Of a stretch of DNA of 64,000 nucleotides, positions 57,332 to 64,000 are shown in pieces (position 1 is the first letter of the stretch; every line of letters begins with the position of its first letter). The notes beneath the pieces are model-generated. The model was not told where the DNA came from. It was given only the letters and a program-made list of their open reading frames with translations, and searched no databases. This DNA comes from VBDM01 sp963699535 (GTDB taxonomy: Bacteria; Pseudomonadota; Gammaproteobacteria; Burkholderiales; SG8-39): the NCBI GenBank assembly GCA_963699535.1, contig CAVOUJ010000014.1, positions 1 to 64,000 of the forward strand, written 5' to 3'. Position numbers and translations under genes: made by a program.

Positions 57332-58286
57332 ATGAACCGGGTCCTCGTCCTGCTTGTAGCGCTTTTCGTCTCATCGCCGGCACTCGCCCAGACCTATCCC
57401 AGCAGGCCGATCCGCCTTGTCGTGCCCTGGCCGGCGGGCGGCACCGTCGATGGCGTCGCTCGCGTGATCGGCCCGAGTTTTTCCAGCGGCCTCGGCCGTC
57501 CCTTGCTCGTCGAGAACAGGGCCGGTGCGGGCGGGTCGATCGGTCAGGCGGAAGTGGCAAAGGCGCCCGCCGACGGCCACACGCTGCTCCTCGTGTTCGA
57601 CACCCACGCGGTCAACCACCTGCTCTACAAGAACCTCGGCTACGATCCGTTCAAGTCTTTCGAGCACGTGAGCCTCATCGTGACTTCGCCGCAGGTGCTG
57701 GTCGGGGCGACCAACTTCGCTCCCTCCACGGTCGCGGAGCTGGTGACCCACGCAAAATCAAACCCGGGAAGGGTGACCTATGCCACGGTGGGCGCGGGCA
57801 GCTCGAACCACCTGAACGCCCTGCTGTTTGCGAACCGCACCGGAATCGAAATGACCCACGTGCCCTACAAGGGCGGCGCCCCGATGATGATCGACCTGGT
57901 CGGCGGCCAGGTGAACGTGATGTTCGTGTCGGCACCGCAGGCGATCCCGCAGGTGAAGGCGGGCCGCATCAAGGCGCTCGCGATCGGCAGCGCCGCGCCG
58001 CATCCCCCAGCTTCCCGATACGCCTACGGTCGCCGAGTCGCTTCCGGGATTCTCCGCGCAATCCTGGGTCGGAATGCTCGCGCCGGCGGGAACGCCGAAG
58101 GACATCGTCGCGCGGCTGCACGCCGAACTCGACGAAGCGCTCGCCGATCCGGAAGTGCGCGGCAAGCTCGCCGCCCAGGGCTTCGACGTCGTGGGCAGCA
58201 CGCCCGCGGAGTTCCTCGCGTTCGCGCGCGCGGAATCCGACAAATGGGCGAAGGTGATTCGCGACTACCAGGTGCGGGTGGAGTAG
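57332..58286 (+). CDS. Bug-family (TctC) receptor (one indel)
   Basis: A 317-residue receptor: signal peptide MNRVLVLLVALFVSSPALA, QTYPSRPIRLVVPWPAGGTVDGVARV, VENRAGAGGSIGQAEVAKAPADGHTLLL and HVPYKGGAPMM. An extra C in the CCCCC run near 58010 breaks the frame; removing it joins AAPHP to QLPDTPTVAESLPGFSAQS and gives exactly 318 codons. It heads a module with a DapA-like lyase and an SMP-30 hydrolase, which suggests a sugar-acid or hydroxy-acid ligand. Confidence 0.9.
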
Positions 58287-58342
58287 ATTGCTCGACGGGC
58301 TCCAACTCAATAGATGCGCTGTCACAGGGTGAGGAGATCGCC

Positions 58343-59305
58343 ATGCCCCGAGACATGAACTGGGTACCGCAAGGTGTCATTCCCGCGGTGCTGCTGCCCT
58401 TCAACGAGGACCTCTCGATCGACGAGGCCTCGTTCCGCGCGCACTTGCGCGATGTCGCCTCGGTCGAGGGCCTCTCGGCGATCACGATCAACGCGCACTC
58501 GACCGAGGTCGCGTCGTGCACCTTCGACGAGCAGAAGCGCGTGCTCGCGATCGCCCGGGACGAGATCGGCGGCCGGCTTCCGATCGTCCACGGCGTTTAT
58601 GCCGAAGGCAGCCTCGAAGCCGCGCGCATCGCCAAGCATGGCGGCCGAAGGCGGCGCGGCGGCGCTGCTGGTCTTCCCGCCCGGGCCCTTCACCATGGGC
58701 CAGCGCCCCGAGATGGCGATCGAGCACTTCCGGCGCATCGCGGGAGCCGCGGGTCTTCCGATCATTGCTTTCCAGTACCCGCTCGCAGGCGGCCAGGGCT
58801 ATCCTCTCGGGACGCTCCTGAAGATCATCGAGGCGGTGCCGCAGGTCGCGCGCAATCAAGGACTGGTGCGCGAGCCCGCAGCTGCACGAGCGCCAGATCC
58901 GCACGCTGCAGTCGCTCAACCCGCCGGTCAACGTGCTCACCACGCACAGCTCCTGGCTGATGAGCTCGCTCGTTGCCGGGCGCGAACGGCCTGCTCTCGG
59001 GCAGCGGTTCGGTGATCGCCGATCTCCAGGCGAGGCTCTTCCGCGCGGTCCGTGCGAACGACCTCGCCACCGCAAGGAAGATCAACGACCGCATCTGGCC
59101 GACGGCCGAAGTGTTCTATTCCGAACCCTGGGTGGACATGCACAACCGGATGAAAGAGGCCCTGGTGATGATGGGCAAGCTTCCGCGCGCGGTGGTGCGC
59201 CCGCCGCTCGTGAAGATCCCGCAATCCGAGATCGAGCGCATCCGCGCCGCGCTCATCGCCGCGGGTCTTCTGGATCAGGCGGGCCGCTCGCTCCGCGCCG
59301 CATGA
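58343..59305 (+). CDS. DapA-family aldolase/lyase (three indels)
   Basis: About 319 residues after removal of three extra bases (about 58640, 58860 and 58981), which makes 963 bases into 320 codons. TIM-barrel class I aldolase of the dihydrodipicolinate synthase/N-acetylneuraminate lyase type: GVIPAVLLPFNEDLSIDEASF, ITINAHSTEVASCTFDEQ (replacing the usual GTTGE), LPIVHGVYAEG, the YPLAGGQGYPL stretch and IKDWCASPQLHERQIRTL with the lysine expected at the Schiff-base position. Relatives handle 2-keto-3-deoxy sugar acids. Between a Bug receptor and an SMP-30 hydrolase. Confidence 0.82.
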
Positions 59306-60216
59306 ATGAAAATCGAGTGCGTCCTGCAGTGCGGGAACCACCTCGGCGAAGGCCCGGTCTGGGACGTCGAGGAGGGCCGGCTCTACTGGGTTGACGGCAC
59401 CGGCCGGCGCGTCGGCAGGCCTTCCATCTGGCGCCTCGATCCGAAGACCGGCAAGACCGAGAACTGGGTGCTGGCCCGCGACGTCGGCGCGCTCGCGCTG
59501 CGGCAGCAGGGCGGCGCGGTGCTCGCGCTCGACGACGGCTTCTACTTCTTCGACTTTGGCAGCGGCAGGCTCGATACGATAGCGCTGGTCGACGCCGAGC
59601 AGCCGCGCACGCGCCTGAACGACGGCAAGTGCGACCGGCGCGGGCGCTTCTTCGCCGGCGGCATGGACGACAAGGAAGAGCTCGACGATCTGCGGCCTGT
59701 GGCGTCTCGATCCCGACCTGCGGGTCACGCAGGGTGGATGACGGCATCATCTGCTCGAACGGCCCGTGCTGGAGCCCCGACGACAGCACCTTCTACTTCG
59801 CCGACACCTTCCAGGGCGAGATGTGGGCGTACGACTACGACCTCGCGACCGGCACGCTCGCCAACAAGCGGCTTTTTGCCTCCTTCAAGGACGACCCGGG
59901 CGTCGCCGACGGCTCGACCGTCGACGCGGAGGGCTGCGTGTGGAACGCGCAGCTGATCTCGGGCGACCTCGTGCGCTACGCGCCCGACGGCAGCGTCGAG
60001 CGGCGCATCGGCATGCCGGTGAGAAACATCACCAGCGTGATCTTCGGCGGGGACAAGCTCGACGAGATCTACGTCACCTCGATGGCGCGAGTGAAGCACC
60101 CCGCGGTGCACGACCATTTCGCCAAGGAGGTGAAGCCGCAGTTCCTCGCGGGGAGCCTGTTTCGCGTCACCGGCCTCGGTATCCGCGGCGTGCCGGAGCC
60201 AAGATTCGCGGGGTGA
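59306..60216 (+). CDS. SMP-30/gluconolactonase-family hydrolase (two indels)
   Basis: A 302-residue six-bladed propeller after removal of two extra bases (about 59692 and 59727), giving exactly 303 codons. Family motifs: HLGEGPVWDVEEGRLYWVD with metal Glu, RLNDGKCDRRGRFFAGGMD with metal Asn/Asp, NGPCWSPDDSTFYFADT and the C-terminal MPVRNITSVIFGG. Members hydrolyse aldonolactones or other lactones. Follows the DapA-like gene at once, so the three genes look like a sugar-acid import and breakdown unit. Confidence 0.85.
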
Positions 60217-60365
60217 ATCGAAGCTCGCTACCTGATTATCCTGTCCGCCCACACGAGCAGGCCGGGTGGAATCGTAAGGCCAATCTCCTTGGCCGCGCGT
60301 GCGAGGAATCCGATTGAATCAGCGCTCGCCGGCAAGCGGAGGGCGTGCCGTGACGCTGGGGAAGC

Positions 60366-60398
60366 GCCGGGAACCCGGACTAGTGTCCGGGTCCCGGC
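60366..60398. terminator. Bidirectional terminator-like hairpin
   Basis: GCCGGGAACCCGGAC and GTCCGGGTCCCGGC pair over 14 bases with one bulged A and a TAGT loop, followed by TTGGTT on the plus strand. It lies between the convergent SMP-30 gene and the haloperoxidase-like gene, the right place for a shared terminator. The rest of the 198-base gap shows nothing else. Confidence 0.7.
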
Positions 60399-60414
60399 TT
60401 GGTTGCTGGCATCG

Positions 60415-61410
60415 CTACTCCGATAATGGCTTGTAGTTCGTTAGCGTCCGCAGTCCGATCTTCCTGCCCATCTCCTCACCGGACCCGATCGCGGCTTGGC
60501 GGTTGTCTCCAAAGGACATCGGTTCGAAGGATACGCCTTTCGCGTACTCGCGAATTCGCGACGAGGTGTACGCGGCGCCGGTCGCGCTCGCTCCCGTCAG
60601 CGTCATTCCCGATGCACCCGCCGATCCCAATTCGGATTCCAGGATGACCTGGATGGCCGCCCCGGCGGCACAGGGACCGCAGGCTAGCGCGGACTTGTAG
60701 GTGACCTGCTCACTGCCTCCGTATACGTCGCTGAGCGCCATCGATACGAGTGCGTACAGCCTCGCGCTTTGAATCGGGCTCAAGGCTTGCGCTTCGATGA
60801 ACTGCCCCACGATCCAATGCCATGCCACGGCGTCCGCCCCCGAACTATGCGTGAAAACCCAAGGCGGGGATGTTTTCGAGTTGCCGCCCGGTCCCGCCGA
60901 GCTCAGATCCGAGGCGAAGATCGCATAGATATTGCCCCCGAGAGCCCGTCCAGTAATCAGCGCGCTGGATTTCTCCTGTGAGTCGGGCACCGCTGCCGCC
61001 GAATGCATCAGCGCCGCGTCCAGAGCGGGTTTGTGCTCCGGATGGAGTTGCGCCAGGACGTAGTGAGCCGCCGCCGCCGCGGCCACATCGCTTGAAACGC
61101 GAATGGGCCGGTAGGGCTTCACGACGAAGCGGGGAACGTAGGCGCCCTCGATGAAGTTCATGGTTTCAAACATGGCGACGTGCACCATCGCCATCTCGAT
61201 CGCCGCAGGGACGGGGCGCTGTTCCGATGAGACCACCGTATGCAAGGCGATCTTGCTCCAGTCCGCAACCACGTCGGCGCGAGCCGGCGAGAGCAGAATC
61301 AGGAACGCGACCAGCGAGCGGCCGATGGCGCGCACGGCTCTCCCCCACCTATCTACGGATTGCACCTTGCGAAGCGACATTGTCGAGACACACATTTCTG
61401 CGTTACGCAT
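60415..61410 (-). CDS. Vanadium haloperoxidase-like exported protein lacking active-site motifs
   Basis: A 331-residue protein with a signal-like segment near 28-45 (AIGRSLVAFLILLSPARA). DVVADWSKIALHTVVS followed by PVPAAIEMAMVHVAMFETMNFIEGAY is the N-terminal helical pattern of bacterial vanadium-dependent haloperoxidases/PAP2-like proteins, as is the C-terminal SFGDNRQAAIGSGEEMGRKIG. However the K...R, SGH and R...H vanadate-binding motifs are not visible and the protein is shorter than usual. Probably an inactive or repurposed relative. GAGGAGG precedes the ATG. Confidence 0.6.
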   Translation of the reverse strand: MRNAEMCVSTMSLRKVQSVDRWGRAVRAIGRSLVAFLILLSPARADVVADWSKIALHTVVSSEQRPVPAAIEMAMVHVAMFETMNFIEGAYVPRFVVKPYRPIRVSSDVAAAAAAHYVLAQLHPEHKPALDAALMHSAAAVPDSQEKSSALITGRALGGNIYAIFASDLSSAGPGGNSKTSPPWVFTHSSGADAVAWHWIVGQFIEAQALSPIQSARLYALVSMALSDVYGGSEQVTYKSALACGPCAAGAAIQVILESELGSAGASGMTLTGASATGAAYTSSRIREYAKGVSFEPMSFGDNRQAAIGSGEEMGRKIGLRTLTNYKPLSE

Positions 61411-61757
61411 ATAACCTCCTCGTGTGAGTTGAGGCCGAGAGAACCTCCCGGCCGAGGACAGTCTCGCAAGCGCTTCTGTCTCGCTCTGTCTCGAGGCGCA
61501 CGGTCTTCTTGTGACTTAGTTACGAAATGCCTCGGGCACGCGATCACTCTCCTGGAGCCTCAGGTAGATGGTCGCGCGCGGCGGGACCCCTGGAAATCCC
61601 ACGTTCATGGGAGGACCGCGCCGACAGTCGCGGGTCATCCCCCGAGTGATTTGTTCGCAGGCACCCGGGTCCGCTTGCGCAGCGAGGGGATTGAAACGAG
61701 AATAGACCGAGCAAGCGCCGGCAGAGCGAACCCCAGAAGCGGTTCCAGGGAGGGTCG
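61411..61757. other. 347-base divergent intergenic region
   Basis: Gap between the divergent haloperoxidase-like gene and the Crp/Fnr regulator. I see no coding frame with family character on either strand, no RNA gene and no strong hairpin. A TTGAAA at about 61690 could be a -35 for the regulator, but no -10 fits. Probably holds promoters for both genes. Confidence 0.4.
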
Positions 61758-62411
61758 ATGCAAAAGCTGAATCCGAAGGGCCCGTCACCCGAGGAAATCC
61801 TGAGCGTGATCGCTCTGAGGGACACTGCCCAGCATGCGGTCACGCGGACGTTCCCGAAAAACACCATCGTCGTCAACGAGGGTGAACAGACCGATTCGCT
61901 CTACATCATCGTCTCCGGGCGGGTGAAGATCTACGTCAGCGACGACAACGGCAAGGAGATCGTACTCAGCGAAGCAGGACCCGGGGAGTACTTCGGGGAA
62001 ATGGTGCTCGACGAGGGCCCCCGTTCGGCTTCGGTGATGACACTGGAGCCGACGCAGTTCCTGGTCATACCCGGAGAGGACTTCATGGAATTCGTCGTGA
62101 AGAGCCCGGAATTCTCGCTGCACCTTATCCTCAAGCTCATCCGGCGGGTGCGCGCGCTCACCAATGACGTGAAGAGTCTCGCGCTCATGGACGTATACGG
62201 CCGCGTGGCGCGCATGCTCCTGGACCTTGCCGTGGACCGCGATGGCGTGCTCGTAATCGAGAAGCGTCCAACGCAGCAGGAGATGGCCAGCCGGGTCGGC
62301 GCGTCGCGCGAAATGGTCAGCCGCATCCTTGGCGACCTCGTCAACGGCGGATACATCGAAGTCGAGCGAGACCAGATCAAGATCGCACGCACCCTGCCGC
62401 GCGCGTGGTAG
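61758..62411 (+). CDS. Crp/Fnr-family transcriptional regulator
   Basis: A 217-residue regulator: cyclic-nucleotide-binding-like barrel (EGEQTDSLYIIVSGRVKIYV, GPGEYFGEMVLDEGPRSASV), dimer helix around 122-150 and a helix-turn-helix at 172-194 (TQQEMASRVGASREMVSRIL). It has no N-terminal cysteine cluster, so it is not an oxygen-sensing FNR; the GE-x-x-L-x-x-x-x-R-x-A-x-V phosphate-binding cassette is close to that of true CRP, so cyclic nucleotide binding is plausible. Autonomous gene. Confidence 0.9.
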   Translation: MQKLNPKGPSPEEILSVIALRDTAQHAVTRTFPKNTIVVNEGEQTDSLYIIVSGRVKIYVSDDNGKEIVLSEAGPGEYFGEMVLDEGPRSASVMTLEPTQFLVIPGEDFMEFVVKSPEFSLHLILKLIRRVRALTNDVKSLALMDVYGRVARMLLDLAVDRDGVLVIEKRPTQQEMASRVGASREMVSRILGDLVNGGYIEVERDQIKIARTLPRAW

Positions 62412-62516
62412 CGGTGCTGACCCGGGCAGCGTGAATTTGTCACAAGCTTGACGCGCACTGCTTCACTGTCGGGGCGCGCCTGCAGCGAGAGGATGGACCT
62501 CAAAGAGGGGGACCAG

Positions 62517-63509
62517 GTGAATCCACGCCGGCAAGTGTTGATGGCGCTCGGACTGGGTGCGCTTTCGGCGGCCTTTGCGGCGCTTGCCCAGCAGCAGGGC
62601 AAGGTTTGGCGTGTCGGCTTCCTCGCGCTGCGCCACTTGGATCTTGTCGATACCGACTACTACTACGGCCCCTTCCGACAGGGAATGCGCGAGCTCGGCT
62701 ACGTCGAAGGCCGGAATCTCGCGATCGAATGGCGTTCGGCCGAAGGCAAGGCCGAGCGTCTGCCCGCATTGGCCGCGGAACTGGTTCAGCTCAAAGTCGA
62801 TGTGATCGTGACCGCAGGGACCCCAGCCACCGGCGCGGCGCAGAAAGCAACTTCTACCCTTCCCATCGTCATGGCGACGACCGCCGACCCGGTCGGCAGC
62901 GGATTCGTCAAGGGTCTTGCACGTCCAGGCACGAACATCACCGGGCTCTCCAACCTCACCGTGGACATCAGCCCCAAGAACCTGGAGATCATGCTCAGCC
63001 TCGTGCCCAAGCTCTCCCAGGTGGCGGTTCTGGTCAATCCCACAAACTCGGCGCATGCGGCAATTCTGAAGAGCACCCAGGCCGCAGCGCAGAAACTCAA
63101 CATCAAGGTCCTGCCCGCGGAAGCGCGAACCGCGCAGGAGATCGATCGCGCATTTTCCGTGATGACCCGCGAACGCGCCGGGGCGGTCATCATCGCTGTC
63201 GACGGTTTTTTCATCCAGCAAGGGCGCCAGATCGCCGACCTGGCGGCGAAGCAGCGGCTTCCTTCCATGTCCGGGAGCCGGGAATACGTCGAAGCCGGCG
63301 GACTGGTGAGCTACGGGCAGAACCTCGCGGACAACTTCCGCCGCGCGGCCACTTACGTGGACAAGATCTTCAAGGGCGCGAAGCCCGGCGATCTGCCGGT
63401 CGAGCAACCCACAACGTTCGAACTGTTCATCAACCGCAAGGCCGCGAAAGCGCTCGGCATCACGATCCCGCAGTCGATCCTGGTGCGCGCCGACAAGGTG
63501 ATCGAGTGA
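62517..63509 (+). CDS. ABC transporter substrate-binding protein (PF04392 type)
   Basis: A 330-residue periplasmic binding protein of the ABC_sub_bind class. GTG 62517 follows AGAGGGGG and opens a signal peptide (NPRRQVLMALGLGALSAAFAALA). Core motifs: VWRVGFLALRH, RQGMRELGYVEGRNLAIEWRSAEGKAERLPALAAELV, DVIVTAGTPATGAAQKATSTLPIVMATTADPVGSGFV and SLARPG-type NITGLSNL. The family binds aromatic amino acids and related compounds in characterised members. It overlaps the next, similar gene by 4 bases; no permease in view. Confidence 0.9.
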   Translation: MNPRRQVLMALGLGALSAAFAALAQQQGKVWRVGFLALRHLDLVDTDYYYGPFRQGMRELGYVEGRNLAIEWRSAEGKAERLPALAAELVQLKVDVIVTAGTPATGAAQKATSTLPIVMATTADPVGSGFVKGLARPGTNITGLSNLTVDISPKNLEIMLSLVPKLSQVAVLVNPTNSAHAAILKSTQAAAQKLNIKVLPAEARTAQEIDRAFSVMTRERAGAVIIAVDGFFIQQGRQIADLAAKQRLPSMSGSREYVEAGGLVSYGQNLADNFRRAATYVDKIFKGAKPGDLPVEQPTTFELFINRKAAKALGITIPQSILVRADKVIE

Positions 63510-64000
63510 CTACACGCCGGAAGATTCGACGGACATTCCTCCTCGCCGCAGCGGCCTGGCCCGCACTCGCTTGGGCGGGCGCAGTACGCGCGCAGGCGCC
63601 GGCAAGAGTCCGCCGGATAGGACTGCTCTCGCCATTCTCGCCTTCCGATACCGCGCTCTGGTACCAGGCATTCCGGCTCGGTCTCCGCGACCTCGGATGG
63701 GTCGAGGGAAAGAACATCAGCATCGAGTACCGCTATGCGGAGGGTAGAAGCGATCGCCTCCCTGACCTCGCAGCCGATCTCGTCCGTCTCAAGGTTGACG
63801 TCATCGTCGCTTCCGTTGCTCCCGATGCTCTGGCTGCCCAAAAAGCTACCAGGGCAATCCCTATCGTTATGGCGGCTGCGGGTGACCCTGTTGCAAGTGG
63901 GCTGGTTGAGAGCCTGGCGCGGCCCGGCGGCAACGTCACGGGGTTGTCCCAAATGACCTCGAGCTGGTCGGAAAACGGCTGGAGCTGCTCAAGGAAATGG
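63506..64000 (+). CDS. ABC transporter substrate-binding protein (PF04392 type), partial
   Basis: N-terminal 165 codons of a paralogue of the preceding protein, cut by the window edge. GTG start in a GTGA overlap, twin-arginine-like leader (TRRKIRRTFLLAAAAWPALAWA), then VRRIGLLSPFSPSD, RLGLRDLGWVEGKNISIEYRYAEGRSDRLPDLAADLV and ARPGGNVTGLSQM. One base is missing near 63957: the next frame reads LELVGKRLELLKEM, the expected continuation. Two adjacent binding proteins of this class suggest duplication. Confidence 0.85.
   Translation, partial: MTTRRKIRRTFLLAAAAWPALAWAGAVRAQAPARVRRIGLLSPFSPSDTALWYQAFRLGLRDLGWVEGKNISIEYRYAEGRSDRLPDLAADLVRLKVDVIVASVAPDALAAQKATRAIPIVMAAAGDPVASGLVESLARPGGNVTGLSQMTSSWSENGWSCSRKW

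Noticed and set aside
61240..61770. Open frames across the 61411-61757 gap on both strands
   Set aside because: No family motifs, no ribosome sites and they overlap the clear haloperoxidase-like and Crp-like genes.

Overview
The window is GC-rich, densely coded bacterial DNA, most likely from a betaproteobacterium of Burkholderiales type. I infer this from gene content rather than from any rRNA marker. Seven Bug/TctC-type periplasmic receptors, two TctA/TctB permease sets, a TctDE-like two-component system, Burkholderiales-style ABC exporters and Sox genes all point that way. I see no rRNA, tRNA, CRISPR array, insertion sequence or phage gene, so this looks like ordinary chromosome.

Layout. 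0-8 kb: ABC exporter (cut by the window edge), a GH43-like lipoprotein, a ParE-type toxin-antitoxin pair, a DUF4382 lipoprotein, a TauE/SafE exporter, a LOG-family protein and a NodI/NodJ-like ABC pair. 7.3-14 kb: ArsR regulator divergent from RidA, a decayed second RidA, a cupin, an outer-membrane barrel, and two divergent Bug receptors, one coupled to an amidohydrolase and an SDR. 14-22 kb: a POTRA-less Omp85 barrel, then an operon of an isoquinoline-oxidoreductase-like molybdenum hydroxylase with soxXYZA, then two membrane proteins. 22-28 kb: TctE/TctD-like two-component system, typA, a pagP remnant and asnS. 28-31 kb: a TRAP transporter (dctPQM). 31-34 kb: tandem outer-membrane barrels and a cassette of two small secreted proteins with a phospholipase A2-like lipoprotein. 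34-39 kb: tctB-tctA-tctC and a TctA-TctB fusion. 39-45.6 kb: histidine kinase, Ser/Thr kinase fused to two receiver domains, and a surface metalloprotease with propeller and barrel, all tightly coupled. 45.6-60 kb: four more Bug receptors, each next to a small catabolic module (aldolase/MBL, TauD-type dioxygenase, FMN hydroxy-acid oxidase, DapA-like/SMP-30), plus an FNR-box-preceded Cys-rich small protein with an Acg-like nitroreductase, a methyltransferase and a YgiB-YgiC-DUF350 operon. 60-64 kb: haloperoxidase-like protein, Crp/Fnr regulator and two PF04392-type ABC binding proteins, the last running off the edge.

How it works together. The dominant theme is capture of small organic acids by high-affinity periplasmic receptors (Bug, TRAP, ABC), with short neighbouring catabolic operons and a TctDE-like sensor. 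The two most unusual units are the molybdenum hydroxylase-soxXYZA operon, which has no soxB or soxCD, and the kinase/kinase-receiver/surface-protease operon at 39.1-45.6 kb.

Sequence quality. I find about 28 single-base indels that break otherwise clean reading frames. Twelve lie within 2.1 kb of the TRAP operon. In almost every gene the net indel count restores an exact multiple of three and a normal family length. These look like sequencing or assembly errors rather than gene decay, so the frameshifted genes are annotated here across their full span.
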